From: Planobispora longispora
GTDB taxonomy: Bacteria > Actinomycetota > Actinomycetes > Streptosporangiales > Streptosporangiaceae
NCBI RefSeq assembly: GCF_016863135.1
Contig: NZ_BOOH01000033.1
Coordinates: 124,001 to 188,000 of the forward strand
Length of the DNA stretch: 64,000 nt
Direction of reading: 5' to 3'
The notes under the pieces were generated by a model, which saw nothing but the letters and a program-made list of their open reading frames with translations, ran no database searches and was not told the DNA's origin. Of the stretch, positions 16,768-24,923 are shown piece after piece. Each line of letters starts with the position of its first letter. The first letter of the stretch is position 1. A program made the position numbers and the translations under genes.

Positions 16768-16990
16768 ACCGTCCGGGCGGCCGCTCCCACTCGTCCCGGG
16801 CTCGCCTCCCCGTCCACCGCGTCGGCGAAGCCCGGCACGGTGGTGCCCGTGACGCCGCCTCCGCGTGCGGCTGGTCGCGGAAGGCGATGAGAAGATGCGA
16901 TCTCCGGCGTGCGCGCCGGGAACCGGATGGCGGTGGACGGCGGAGTAGGGGGTGAGGGCGCGGACGCGCCCCGCGAAAGGACCCCTTGCG

Positions 16991-17014
16991 ATGACTGGAC
17001 GAAACGGGTGGTGA
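16991..17014 (+). other. Seven-codon leader frame overlapping the sigma-factor start
   Basis: An ATG at 16991 opens a seven-codon frame encoding MTGRNGW. Its TGA (17012-17014) overlaps the most likely GTG start (17011-17013) of the ECF sigma gene. AAAGGA lies nine bases upstream of the ATG. This could couple translation of the sigma factor to a leader peptide. It is short enough to occur by chance. Confidence 0.35.
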
Positions 17015-17601
17015 CCCTGTCGCTCCCCCAACGGGCGACGGAGCCCGCGCCGCCCCCGCCCTTCGACGACGCGGCGCTGATCGAGGCGTCGCTGGCGGAT
17101 CCCGACCGGTTCGCCGTGCTGTTCGACCGGCACGCCGACGAGATCCACCGCTACGCCGCACAGCGGCTCGACGACGTCACCGTGGCCGACGACGTGACGG
17201 CCGAGACGTTCCTCGTGGCGTTCCGCAAACGCGCCCGCTACGACCTGGCCAGGCCCGACGCCCGGCCCTGGCTGTACGGCATCGCCTCGAAGCTGATCTC
17301 CGGCCACCGCAGGGCCGAGACCCGCAGGCTCAAGGCGCTCGCCCGCCAGGCCCCGGAGCGGGCGACCGGTTTCGAGGAGCGCAGCGCGGAGCGGGTGACC
17401 GCCGACGGGCTCCGGCCCGCGCTGGCCGCCGCGCTGGCGAAGCTCGGCTCGGCGGAGCGCGAGCTGCTGCTCCTGGTCGCCTGGGCCGAGCTCAGCTACG
17501 AGGAGGCCGCCCAGGCGCTGGACATCCCGATCGGGACCGTGCGCTCCCGGCTCTCCCGCACCCGAACCAAGATCCGTCGCTCCCTGGAGTCGCGCCCATG
17601 A
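17011..17601 (+). CDS. ECF-type RNA polymerase sigma factor
   Basis: A sigma-70 family ECF factor of about 196 residues. Region 2 covers FAVLFDRHADEIHRYAAQRL and VADDVTAETFLVAFRKRARY. Region 4 covers LGSAERELLLLVAWAELSYEEAAQAL with the recognition segment IPIGTVRSRLSRTRTKIRR. The reading frame is open further upstream (to 16909), but the leading 34 residues do not look like a conserved domain. I favour the GTG at 17011 that overlaps the seven-codon leader. It is followed by a CU044_5270-type membrane protein with an ATGA overlap, a recurrent actinobacterial pairing in which the second gene probably acts as regulator or sensor. Confidence 0.93.
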   Translation: MTLSLPQRATEPAPPPPFDDAALIEASLADPDRFAVLFDRHADEIHRYAAQRLDDVTVADDVTAETFLVAFRKRARYDLARPDARPWLYGIASKLISGHRRAETRRLKALARQAPERATGFEERSAERVTADGLRPALAAALAKLGSAERELLLLVAWAELSYEEAAQALDIPIGTVRSRLSRTRTKIRRSLESRP

Positions 17602-18713
17602 ACAAGGATGAGATCCGGCTGGTGGCGGAGATCCGCCCGGACGCGCCGCCGTACGATCCCGAGGCGAAATCCGCGGCCCGGCGGGGGCTGGTCGCGGCGG
17701 CCGCCTCGAACCCGCCCGCGCGGTCGTCGTGGCGCAGGCCGCCGGTGCTGATGCTGGCCGGGGCGCTCGCGGCGGCCACGGCGGCGAGCGTGACCATCCT
17801 GGCCACCGGCTCCGGAGAAGGCCCGGAACGCGGGCCGGGGCGCGATCCGGCACGGGAGATCGTGGTGACCCTGCCGAAGCTCGCCCCCGTGTCGGCGGGC
17901 GAGGTGCTCGGCCGGGCGGCCCGGGCGGCCGTCCGGACCGACCTGGACCCGCGCGACGACCAGTTCCTCAAGGTCGAGTCGGAGACGATGTACGGAGCGT
18001 CGAGCGGCGGCGGCGTCCGCCACGACACCGGTGAGACCGTCCCCCAGTCCCGCTACCTCTACCGGACGAAGCGGGTGATCTGGCAGTCCGCCGACGGGAC
18101 CAGGGACGGCGCGCTGCGCATCGAGCACCTGGAGCCGAGGGCCTACCCCGGCTGGCCGATCCCGCAGGAGGCCCACCGGGAGGCCGGGATGGTCGAAACG
18201 CTCGCGCTGCGGGTCTGCGAGCCCCTCCCCGCGCACCTCCGCAGGGACTACGCGGCGCTGAAGCAGCTCCCCACCGACGCCGAGGGCATGCGCGCCCGCC
18301 TCTACGCGGGCGTCTCCGAGGACGACGGCAAGGAGATCTCCCCGGACGAGGTCGCCTGGGAGCGGGTGGGCGAGATGCTGCGGGAGACCTACATGCCCGC
18401 CGCGCAGCGGGCCGCGCTGTTCCGGGCCGCCGCGACGATCCCCGGGGTCGACGCGGTGGACGGCGCCGAGGACGCCGCGGGGCGCACGGGCATCGGGGTG
18501 GGCCGGACCGGACGGGACGGCGTCCGGGCGGATCTCATCTTCGATCCGGAGACCTACGAGCTGCTGGGCGAGCGCGGGGTCGTGGTGGACGAGAAGCTGG
18601 CCCAGGCCCCCGAGGGAAGCCTGGTCGCCTCCACCGCGCAGCTGTCCATCACCGTGGCGGACGGGGCTCCCGCCGTCGAGGACGAGGGCGGCGTGTCCTC
18701 GGACTGCGGCTGA
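17598..18713 (+). CDS. CU044_5270-type membrane-anchored partner of the ECF sigma factor
   Basis: A 371-residue protein with a cytosolic N-terminus of about 47 residues, one transmembrane helix (PPVLMLAGALAAATAASVTI) and a large extracytoplasmic domain with FLKVESETMYG, LYRTKRVIWQSADGTRDG and LPTDAEGMRARLY. This matches the CU044_5270 family that accompanies ECF sigma factors in actinomycetes. The start overlaps the sigma stop by ATGA. It probably senses an envelope signal and restrains the sigma factor through its short cytosolic tail, although no classical anti-sigma motif is visible, so that role is inferred. Confidence 0.85.
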   Translation: MNKDEIRLVAEIRPDAPPYDPEAKSAARRGLVAAAASNPPARSSWRRPPVLMLAGALAAATAASVTILATGSGEGPERGPGRDPAREIVVTLPKLAPVSAGEVLGRAARAAVRTDLDPRDDQFLKVESETMYGASSGGGVRHDTGETVPQSRYLYRTKRVIWQSADGTRDGALRIEHLEPRAYPGWPIPQEAHREAGMVETLALRVCEPLPAHLRRDYAALKQLPTDAEGMRARLYAGVSEDDGKEISPDEVAWERVGEMLRETYMPAAQRAALFRAAATIPGVDAVDGAEDAAGRTGIGVGRTGRDGVRADLIFDPETYELLGERGVVVDEKLAQAPEGSLVASTAQLSITVADGAPAVEDEGGVSSDCG

Positions 18714-18875
18714 GGACGGGCGGGCCGGAGCATGCCGGGGTCGCCCGCACGGGCCATCCGACCGGGCCGCCCGCGCGCGGGGCGTCCGCCGGGCGGGAGC
18801 GCCGGGGCGGCGACCTGACCCTGTTTTGGCGCGGACTTGACGGGCTCCCCTGCATCATCAGGGAAGGCCTGAGGT

Positions 18876-19250
18876 ATGAGACCGATCGACGCGATCACCG
18901 GAACCGTCCTCGCCGCCGGGACCGCCGCACTCCTGCTCGCGGGGGGCGGCGCCGTCCAGGCGACGACCGGGACGGCCGCCGCCCGGGCCGCTTCCCCCAC
19001 CACGGCCCCCAGCACGGCTCCCACCGCAGCTCCCACCAGCGCCCCCGCCGAGGAGATCACCTCGGAGAAGGCCGTGGAGATCGCCAGGCATCACGCGCCC
19101 GGGGCCGAGGTCGTCGGCGTCGAGCGCGTGCACGAGCAGGGGATCTGGACCTGGTGGGTCCGGATGGAGGAGGGAGTGTGGCGGTACGACCTCTACATCT
19201 CGACCAAGAGCGGGAGGGTCGTCAGATTGAAGATCAACTACAACTGGTGA
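18876..19250 (+). CDS. Small exported PepSY-like protein
   Basis: A 124-residue protein. It has a signal peptide (residues 1-30, cleavage near AVQA), an Ala/Pro/Thr-rich spacer, and a C-terminal PepSY-like unit: EEITSEKAVEIARHHAPGAE, then VWRYDLYISTKSGRVVRLKI. It is a paralogue of the protein encoded at 27401-27766, with the same layout and the same closing W-Y-D-x-Y motif. PepSY domains in such small exported proteins are thought to inhibit proteases or modulate two-component sensors, and an OmpR-type pair lies about 600 bases downstream. AGG with about five bases' spacing supports the ATG. Confidence 0.8.
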   Translation: MRPIDAITGTVLAAGTAALLLAGGGAVQATTGTAAARAASPTTAPSTAPTAAPTSAPAEEITSEKAVEIARHHAPGAEVVGVERVHEQGIWTWWVRMEEGVWRYDLYISTKSGRVVRLKINYNW

Positions 19251-19252
19251 CC

Positions 19253-19774
19253 TCAGTCGTGCAGCCGGTGCACCGGCGAGCCGTCCGCCGAGCACCACAC
19301 CTCGATCTTGACGTCGGTCTCGTCCGACTCGAACTCGACGCGGACGCGGGCGGCGGGGCCGCGGTCCACGTCGTCCACCCGGAAGCCCTGCGCGGGACTC
19401 CACGCCCGGAGCGTAACCAGGCCATCGTCGCACCGGGCGATCGTGCTCCCGCCCTCCGTGCCGATCACCCGGCTCCGGCCGGTGGACGGCCCGCCGGGCG
19501 GGGGCGCGGGGGTGGACGCGCCGGTGCGGGCGGGATCACCGGACGGGAGCGGGGTCTCGGGCGGGGTGGCCGCCGGGGAAGGCACGGCGGCGGGCCGGGA
19601 CGCGGACGGGGTGGTGCGGGCGAGCGCCGCGGTCACCTCGGCGGAGGAGAGGGGACGGTGCGCGGAGGCCGTCAGCGGCTCCCCCAGAAAAGTGATCACC
19701 GCGACCCCCGCCCCGGTCGCGAGGGCACCGGTGACCAGCCATCCGGCCATGACGAGAGGGAGACGCCTGCGCAT
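19253..19774 (-). CDS. Exported hypothetical protein with proline-rich linker
   Basis: A 173-residue protein with an N-terminal signal or anchor segment (MAGWLVTGALATGAGVAVITF). A Pro/Ala/Thr-rich linker follows at about residues 50-100. A small C-terminal domain contains two Cys residues (ARCDDGLVTLRAWSPAQGFRV and VKIEVWCSADGSPVHRL), probably disulphide-bonded outside the cell. It is convergent with the PepSY-like gene, with 2 bases between stops. It is divergent from the response-regulator gene, so it is a plausible target of that two-component system. I do not recognise a family name. Confidence 0.72.
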   Translation of the reverse strand: MRRRLPLVMAGWLVTGALATGAGVAVITFLGEPLTASAHRPLSSAEVTAALARTTPSASRPAAVPSPAATPPETPLPSGDPARTGASTPAPPPGGPSTGRSRVIGTEGGSTIARCDDGLVTLRAWSPAQGFRVDDVDRGPAARVRVEFESDETDVKIEVWCSADGSPVHRLHD

Positions 19775-19796
19775 GCGCCCACCCTGCCACCCTCAT

Positions 19797-19813
19797 CGCT
19801 AAGGCGGGGTTAA
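19797..19813. promoter_or_regulatory. Candidate OmpR-type direct-repeat box in the divergent promoter
   Basis: Read on the minus strand this is TTA, 8 bases, TTAGCG, a direct repeat with an 11-base period typical of OmpR/PhoB-family sites. It lies between the response-regulator gene and the divergent exported-protein gene. The same arrangement (TTA-N8-TTAGCG) recurs at 27351-27367 upstream of the second PepSY-like gene. Autoregulation by the adjacent response regulator is inferred. Confidence 0.4.
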
Positions 19814-19877
19814 GGGGCCGATAACGCGGTTCCGCGCCGGTTCCGCCATGGGCCCGGCGGGGCTAACGTGGCGGCAA

Positions 19878-20558
19878 ATGCCGAACTTGCTGCTCATCGA
19901 GGACGACCCCGCGATCCGCACCTCGCTCACGCGGGGCCTGCGCGACCGCGGCCACGCCGTGTCGTCCGCCCCCGCCGCCCTGGACGGCCTCCGCCTCGCC
20001 GTCGAGGAGCGCCCCGACCTCATCGTGCTCGACCTCGGCCTGCCCGACATGGACGGCCTGGACCTGCTGCGCATGCTCCGCGCGGTCAGCCGCGTCCCGG
20101 TGATCGTCGCCACCGCCAGGGACGGGGAGGCGCAGATGGTCGAACTGCTCGACGCGGGAGCCGACGACTACGTGGTCAAGCCGTTCAGCGCGGCCCAGAT
20201 CGACGCCCGGGTCCGGGCGGTGCTCCGGCGGTCGGGCGAGAGCCGCGCCGACAGCTCGGTGACCGTGGGCGGCCTGCGGATCGACCCGCGCAGCCGGGAG
20301 GCGACCCTGGACGGCGCGCCGCTGGACCTCAGCCCCCGGGAGTTCGACCTGCTCCATTACCTGGCGGCCCGGCCGGGCGAGGTGGTCAGCAAGCGCGAGC
20401 TGCTCACCCACGTCTGGCAGATCCCGTACGGCGGCGCGGACAAGACCGTGGACGTCCACCTCTCCTGGCTCCGCCGCAAGCTGGGCGAGACGTCCGCCGA
20501 GCCCCGCTACCTGCAGACGGTGCGCGGCGTGGGCGTACGGCTGGCCGTGCCCTCGTGA
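19878..20558 (+). CDS. OmpR-family response regulator
   Basis: A 226-residue response regulator. The receiver domain begins with LLLIEDD, has the phosphoacceptor Asp52 in IVLDLGLPDMDG, and the conserved Lys in YVVKPFSAAQI. The C-terminal winged helix includes LSPREFDLLHYLAARPGEVVS, HVWQ and VDVHLSWLRRKLG with YLQTVRGVGVRL. The ATG at 19878 (MPNLLLIEDD) is chosen because the receiver begins there; the open frame ten codons upstream adds nothing conserved. It precedes its kinase by 43 bases in the same orientation. Likely targets are the nearby exported proteins. Confidence 0.95.
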   Translation: MPNLLLIEDDPAIRTSLTRGLRDRGHAVSSAPAALDGLRLAVEERPDLIVLDLGLPDMDGLDLLRMLRAVSRVPVIVATARDGEAQMVELLDAGADDYVVKPFSAAQIDARVRAVLRRSGESRADSSVTVGGLRIDPRSREATLDGAPLDLSPREFDLLHYLAARPGEVVSKRELLTHVWQIPYGGADKTVDVHLSWLRRKLGETSAEPRYLQTVRGVGVRLAVPS

Positions 20559-20601
20559 GAACGCGCGTGAAGGATCCCGCGAAGGTCCCGGCGAGGCGGC
20601 C

Positions 20602-21945
20602 ATGAGACGCTGGCTGGCCGTGCTGGTCGCGGCGACCACCTCGCTCGTCCTCATCGCGCTGCTGATCCCGCTCGCCCTGCTCGTCCGCACCGCCGCCGAG
20701 AGCGCCGCCGTGGACCGGGCGAGCGCCGAGGCGGAGTCGGTGGCCGTCGCCGTCGGCGCCCTGGGCGCCGCGGCCCCGGACGCCGGAGCCCCCGGCACCG
20801 GTCCCGCGGACCTGGAGACCCTGCGCCTCACCGTGGAGCGGGCCGCGCACCCCGCCACGGTCTTCCTCGGCGACGGCCGGGTCGTCGGCGCCCCCGCGCC
20901 CCGGTCCGCGGCGGTCGAGCTGGCGTCGCGGGGGCGCAGCGTCACCGCGGCGGTCCCGGGCGGCAGGGAGATCCTGGTCGCGGTGGCAGGCGCGCCCGGC
21001 GGCACGGCGGTGGTCCGGGTGTTCCTCGGTGACGGCGAGCTGGCCAGGGGCGTCACGCGGGTGCAGGCCGGATTGTCGGTGCTCGGGCTGGTCCTGGTCG
21101 GGCTGGGCATCCTGGTGGCCGACCGGCTGGCCCGCGCGGTGATCCGGCCGATCTCGTCGCTGGCGAAGGTGTCGCACCGGCTCGCCGCCGGCGACATGAC
21201 CGCCAGGACCGTGCCCGGCGGCCCGCCGGAGGTCCACGCGGTCGGCCTCGCGCTCAACCACCTCGCCGGGCGCATCACCGGCCTCCTCGCCGAGGAGCGG
21301 GAGAACGCCGCCGACCTGTCCCACCGGCTGCGCACGCCGCTCACCGGACTGCGGCTGGAGGCCGAGTCCCTGTCCGACCCGGACGAGGCGGCCAGGATCG
21401 AGGCCCGGGTGGACGCCCTGGAACGGGCCGTCACAGCGGTGATCACCGAGGCCCGGCGGCGGACGCGGGAGCGGCAGGAGTGCGACGCGGTGGCGGTGGC
21501 CCGGGACCGGGTGGCGTTCTGGTCGGTGCTCGCCGAAGACCAGGGGCGGACCGTGGAACTCGATCTCGCCCCGGGCCCGATTCCCGTCGCGGTCGCCGCC
21601 GACGAACTCGCCGCCTGCGTGGACGCCCTGCTGGGCAACGTGTTCGCGCACACCGGCGAGGGGGTCTCCCTCGGCGTCCGGCTGGCGCCCGCCCCGGGCG
21701 GCGCGGTGCTGACGGTCACCGACGCCGGGCCCGGGTTCGGGACGACCGCCCCGCTGGAGCGCGGCGAGAGCGGGGCCGGATCGACCGGGCTCGGCCTGGA
21801 CATCGCCCGCCGTACGGCCGAGTCGTCGGGCGGCGCGGTCACCCTCGGCGCGTCCCCGGAGGGCGGGGCGAGCGTGTCCCTGTTCCTGGCCGCCCCCCGC
21901 CCGGCCCAGGCGCGGCCCTGCGCCAAGCCCCGTCCCGTCGTGTGA
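20602..21945 (+). CDS. Sensor histidine kinase (HisKA, OmpR-pathway)
   Basis: A 447-residue kinase with two transmembrane helices (about residues 5-28 and 155-175). They flank a short extracytoplasmic sensor of roughly 125 residues. A HAMP-like segment (AVIRPISSLAKVSHRLAAGDM) follows. The H-box DLSHRLRTPLTGLR carries phospho-His241. The HATPase_c domain ends with VTDAGPGFG and STGLGLDIARRTAESSGG. The N-box is less canonical (ACVDALLGNVFAHTGEG). It forms a two-component pair with the preceding response regulator. The ligand is unknown; cell-envelope stress is a common theme for this architecture. Confidence 0.94.
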   Translation: MRRWLAVLVAATTSLVLIALLIPLALLVRTAAESAAVDRASAEAESVAVAVGALGAAAPDAGAPGTGPADLETLRLTVERAAHPATVFLGDGRVVGAPAPRSAAVELASRGRSVTAAVPGGREILVAVAGAPGGTAVVRVFLGDGELARGVTRVQAGLSVLGLVLVGLGILVADRLARAVIRPISSLAKVSHRLAAGDMTARTVPGGPPEVHAVGLALNHLAGRITGLLAEERENAADLSHRLRTPLTGLRLEAESLSDPDEAARIEARVDALERAVTAVITEARRRTRERQECDAVAVARDRVAFWSVLAEDQGRTVELDLAPGPIPVAVAADELAACVDALLGNVFAHTGEGVSLGVRLAPAPGGAVLTVTDAGPGFGTTAPLERGESGAGSTGLGLDIARRTAESSGGAVTLGASPEGGASVSLFLAAPRPAQARPCAKPRPVV

Positions 21946-21984
21946 CGCCCGGGGCACCGCCGCCGGCGTCGCGATCCCCGCCCC

Positions 21985-22036
21985 GGTTCAGACGGACGGT
22001 TCAGGCGGGCGGTTCAGGCGGGCGGTTCAGGCGGAC
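21985..22036. repeat. Four 13-base tandem repeats over the 3' end of the MASE1 kinase gene
   Basis: Units GGTTCAGGCGGGC begin at 21985, 21998, 22011 and 22024, and the last covers the stop codon of the minus-strand kinase gene. In the kinase orientation each copy repeats CCGCCTGAACC, so three additional in-line TGA codons follow the real stop. The block fills most of the gap to the convergent kinase. Confidence 0.9.
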
Positions 22037-24066
22037 ATGGCGACGGCCTCGTCCCGGACTCGGCTGGCGGCGGGCAAGGTGAAGGCGAAGCAGGCGCCGT
22101 GGGCGTCGGCGGGGTTGTCGCGGGCGGTGATGGTGCCGCCGTGGCGTTCGACGATGCGCTTGCAGATCGTCAGGCCCAGGCCCGTGCCGGCGTAGCCGGC
22201 GGCCCGGTGGGCGCGGTGGAAGTTGCCGAAGATCGCTTCATGCTGGCCGGGCGGGATGCCGACGCCGTTGTCGCAGATCTCCACCCGGACCAGGCCGTCC
22301 GCGGTGCGGGCGGAGCGGATGGCGATGTGCGGGACGGCATCCGGCCGGGTGTATTTGAGGGCGTTGCCGACCAGGTTCTCCACCAGCTGGCGCAGCAGCA
22401 CCGGGTCGGCGTGCACGTCCTGCAGGTCGCCGACGGTGAAGCGGGGCCGGGGCCTCGCGTCCCCGGCAGGCGTGTCGGCGCGGGCGGTGATGATCTCGGT
22501 GACCAGATCGCGCAGGCGCACGTCCCGCGGTGCGAGGCTCGCGTCCCGCGCGGTGGTGTAGGCGAGCAGGTCGTTGATCAGATGGCGCATGCGGAGGGCG
22601 GCGCGGCGGATCCGGACCAGGCCGTCGGCGATGTCGGGCTGGGCCGGGTGGCGGGCGGCGACGTCGTTCACCCGGTCGGCCCAGCCGTCGATCGTGGTGA
22701 GCGGGTTGATCAGGTCGTGGGCGACGACCCCGGCGAACGCCGCCAGCTCGTCGCGGTGGCGGCGGTCCCCGGTGACGTCGCGCAGGACCACCACGGCGCG
22801 GCGGTCGGGAGGGTCACCGTCCGAGATGGGCGTGGCGTTCACGCTGACGGTGACGCCTTCGGGAACGGACCGGTCGTTCACCACCACGTCCATGTCCTGC
22901 ACGTGCTGCCCGGCCAGGGCCCGGACATGGGGCAGCTCCTCCGCGGCCAGCGGCCTGCCGTCGGGGTGGAACAGGCCGTAGTGGCCGGGATCCCGGGCGA
23001 TCGTGGAGCCGTGGCCGGCGCCCAGCAGCCGGTGGGCGGCCGAGTTGCCCAGCACCATCCGGTCCCGGGAGTCGACCACGATCACACCCTCGGCCATGGA
23101 GTCCAGGATCGTGGACAGCAGCCTGGCCTGCGCGCAGGCCTCCTGCTGGGCGGTGGTGGCCCTGCGCGTCAGCGTCTCGCGTTCGGCGCGGGTGAGGCTC
23201 AGGGCCAGTCCGACGAGGGTGACCAGGCCGATGAACGTCTGCACGACCAGGGCCCGGGCGGCGGGCCCCTCCATGACGGCCAGCGGGCCCTCACCGCGCA
23301 TGGTGAAGCCGACCGCGATCGCGCTGACGAGCAGGCTGTGCAGGGTCACGAACGTGAGGCCGCACCGCATCGCCGCCCACACCGTGAACGTCATCAACGA
23401 GAACGCCAGCGGCACGCCCTGAGTGCCGAACACCGCGCAGTAGGCCGCGACCGCCCCCGCCACCAGGGCGGCGCGCTCGGCCGGCGGCCCGGCGCCGGGC
23501 GCGGCCCGCGCCCGCCGCGCCGACCGGCCGCCGAGCGCCCCGTACAGGCTCAGCCCCGCCGAACCGACCACCACGACGCCGACCAGGTCGCGGGCCAGCC
23601 AGACGGCGGTGGCGGGCCACGACCACGATCCGGCCTGCAGCCACGCCGCAGCGGTCCCGAGGACGGCGCCGCAGGCGCCGGCCACCGCCGCGGCCAGCAC
23701 GAAGCTCCGCAGGTCGGCCAGGCCCGTGAACGGCTCGCCGCCGGCCGCCGGCCGGTGCGACCGGCCCCATAGCCGGGCGAACACCAGTGCCTGGATGACG
23801 GTGGTCGCGGTGAAGGCCGCGACCAGCGGAACGGGGTCGCCGGCGGCGAGGTTGACGGCCGCGGACGTGACCGCCAGCGCCACCAGGTCCGTCCGCAGCC
23901 GTCGCGCGTCGGGCGAGGTGGCCACCCATACCGCCATGACACCGGCGGCGGGCCAGATCAGGCTGAGATGATCGGCGTCCATGAGGGTCAACCGGCCCAC
24001 CCACTGCGCCCCCAGGTACAGGCAGGCGAACCCGGCTACGCGTCGCACCATCGCGGCCGGCGTCAT
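22027..24066 (-). CDS. MASE1-PAS histidine kinase (phytochrome-like HATPase)
   Basis: A 679-residue kinase. The N-terminal MASE1-type integral membrane sensor has about eight helices (residues 1-290; LIWPAAGVMAVWVA is characteristic). A short coiled linker is followed by a PAS domain (LLSTILDSMAEGVIVVDSRDRMVLGN). A HisKA domain carries the H-box GVVAHDLINPLTTIDGW with phospho-His at about residue 450. The HATPase_c domain has LVENLVGNALKYTR, VEICDNGVGIP and GTGLGLTICKRIVERHGG. The ATG at 24064-24066 has GGAGGG upstream. No response regulator is adjacent. The neighbouring STAS-domain gene raises the possibility of a partner-switching output, but that is speculative. Confidence 0.93.
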   Translation of the reverse strand: MTPAAMVRRVAGFACLYLGAQWVGRLTLMDADHLSLIWPAAGVMAVWVATSPDARRLRTDLVALAVTSAAVNLAAGDPVPLVAAFTATTVIQALVFARLWGRSHRPAAGGEPFTGLADLRSFVLAAAVAGACGAVLGTAAAWLQAGSWSWPATAVWLARDLVGVVVVGSAGLSLYGALGGRSARRARAAPGAGPPAERAALVAGAVAAYCAVFGTQGVPLAFSLMTFTVWAAMRCGLTFVTLHSLLVSAIAVGFTMRGEGPLAVMEGPAARALVVQTFIGLVTLVGLALSLTRAERETLTRRATTAQQEACAQARLLSTILDSMAEGVIVVDSRDRMVLGNSAAHRLLGAGHGSTIARDPGHYGLFHPDGRPLAAEELPHVRALAGQHVQDMDVVVNDRSVPEGVTVSVNATPISDGDPPDRRAVVVLRDVTGDRRHRDELAAFAGVVAHDLINPLTTIDGWADRVNDVAARHPAQPDIADGLVRIRRAALRMRHLINDLLAYTTARDASLAPRDVRLRDLVTEIITARADTPAGDARPRPRFTVGDLQDVHADPVLLRQLVENLVGNALKYTRPDAVPHIAIRSARTADGLVRVEICDNGVGIPPGQHEAIFGNFHRAHRAAGYAGTGLGLTICKRIVERHGGTITARDNPADAHGACFAFTLPAASRVRDEAVAMSA

Positions 24067-24398
24067 CGTCGGCCCTCCTTCCCGGCCCTCCCCTTCGCCG
24101 CCCGCGCGGTCCGGGCGGCCCTCGCGCGAGACCGCGCCGGTCACCGGTCGACAGCCGGCGTCCCCGGGCCGCACGTGCGCCGTCCTGACGCGGCGGGTCC
24201 GCGCCCGACCACGCATAGGGCGTTCCCGCCCTCGCCTTCATCACGGCCGATATACGGAATCTCTCCACAAAAATGGATAAATCCGTATCAATTGGTGCAT
24301 CCCGCCGGGCATGGAACCGCAGACCGCCCCCGGACGCACGGGGGCGCACACACGCCCCGGAGGCGATCAGGGGCGCCGCCGAGGAGGGGTCCCCGCCC
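24067..24398. promoter_or_regulatory. 332-base spacer: kinase promoter region with inverted repeat and a hairpin
   Basis: No gene is supported here. An AT-rich island at about 24245-24300 contains an inverted repeat ATACGGA (24252-24258) / TCCGTAT (24282-24288). It probably forms part of the promoter or operator of the minus-strand MASE1 kinase. The right-hand part holds the GC hairpin listed separately. The rest is GC-rich without recognisable signals. Confidence 0.45.
24326..24345 (-). terminator. GC-rich hairpin downstream of the STAS gene
   Basis: GCCCCCG, six-base loop, CGGGGGC: a perfect seven-pair stem lying 54 bases beyond the stop of the minus-strand STAS gene. No U-tract follows, as is usual in actinomycete terminators. 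Termination is inferred. Confidence 0.45.
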
Positions 24399-24785
24399 TC
24401 ACCGCTCGGGCGGACTCGCCAGGTTCCGCACGGCGGCGTCCGCGTCGGGATAGGTGTCCAGGTACGGGTGCAGGCCGGTCAGGACCAGCAGCCGCTGCAT
24501 GATCCCGACCGCCCCGGCCAGGGCGAAGCCGACGCCACGCCCCTGGCAGAGGTTGCGCGCGCCCATCAGCTTGCCCAGACCGGTGGAGTCGCAGAAGTCG
24601 ACCTCGGCGACATCGACCACCAGCCCGGACAGCCGGGGTTGCCGCCACAGCGGTTCCAGATACGCCTGCAGGACCGGCACGGAGTTGATGTCCAGGTTCC
24701 CGCTCAGCCGCATCACCGCGATCTCCTCGGCGGTGGTGTCGACGGCGACGACCAGCCGTCGGTTGCTGCGGGCGGGGGTGGCCAT
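24399..24785 (-). CDS. STAS-domain protein, anti-sigma factor antagonist-like
   Basis: A 128-residue single STAS domain. The hallmark VDFCDSTGLGKLMGARN places the phosphorylatable Ser at residue 67, as in SpoIIAA/RsbV anti-anti-sigma factors. The N-terminal strand pattern VVAVDTTAEEIAVMRLSGNLD is also typical. It would bind an RsbW-type anti-sigma kinase, but none is present in this window, so its partner is elsewhere. The ATG follows GGAGG with seven bases of spacing. Two 20-base direct repeats lie upstream. Confidence 0.9.
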   Translation of the reverse strand: MATPARSNRRLVVAVDTTAEEIAVMRLSGNLDINSVPVLQAYLEPLWRQPRLSGLVVDVAEVDFCDSTGLGKLMGARNLCQGRGVGFALAGAVGIMQRLLVLTGLHPYLDTYPDADAAVRNLASPPER

Positions 24786-24853
24786 GGCAGACCCTCCAGA
24801 GAAACGAAGGACTGGATTCCCTCTCCTTTACCGCTTCGATAGGTCCACTAACG

Positions 24854-24894
24854 CGTAAAAGCGACACATCTTCCCGTAAAAGTGACATTTCTTC
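24854..24894. promoter_or_regulatory. Two 20-base direct repeats upstream of the STAS gene
   Basis: CGTAAAAGCGACACATCTTC at 24854-24873 and CGTAAAAGTGACATTTCTTC at 24875-24894 differ at three positions. They repeat with a 21-base period, about two helical turns, in an otherwise very GC-rich setting. This suggests cooperative binding of a regulator on one face of the DNA upstream of the minus-strand STAS gene. Confidence 0.6.
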
Positions 24895-24923
24895 TCGGTG
24901 ATGCCATCGGCCCGGTCCCGGCG

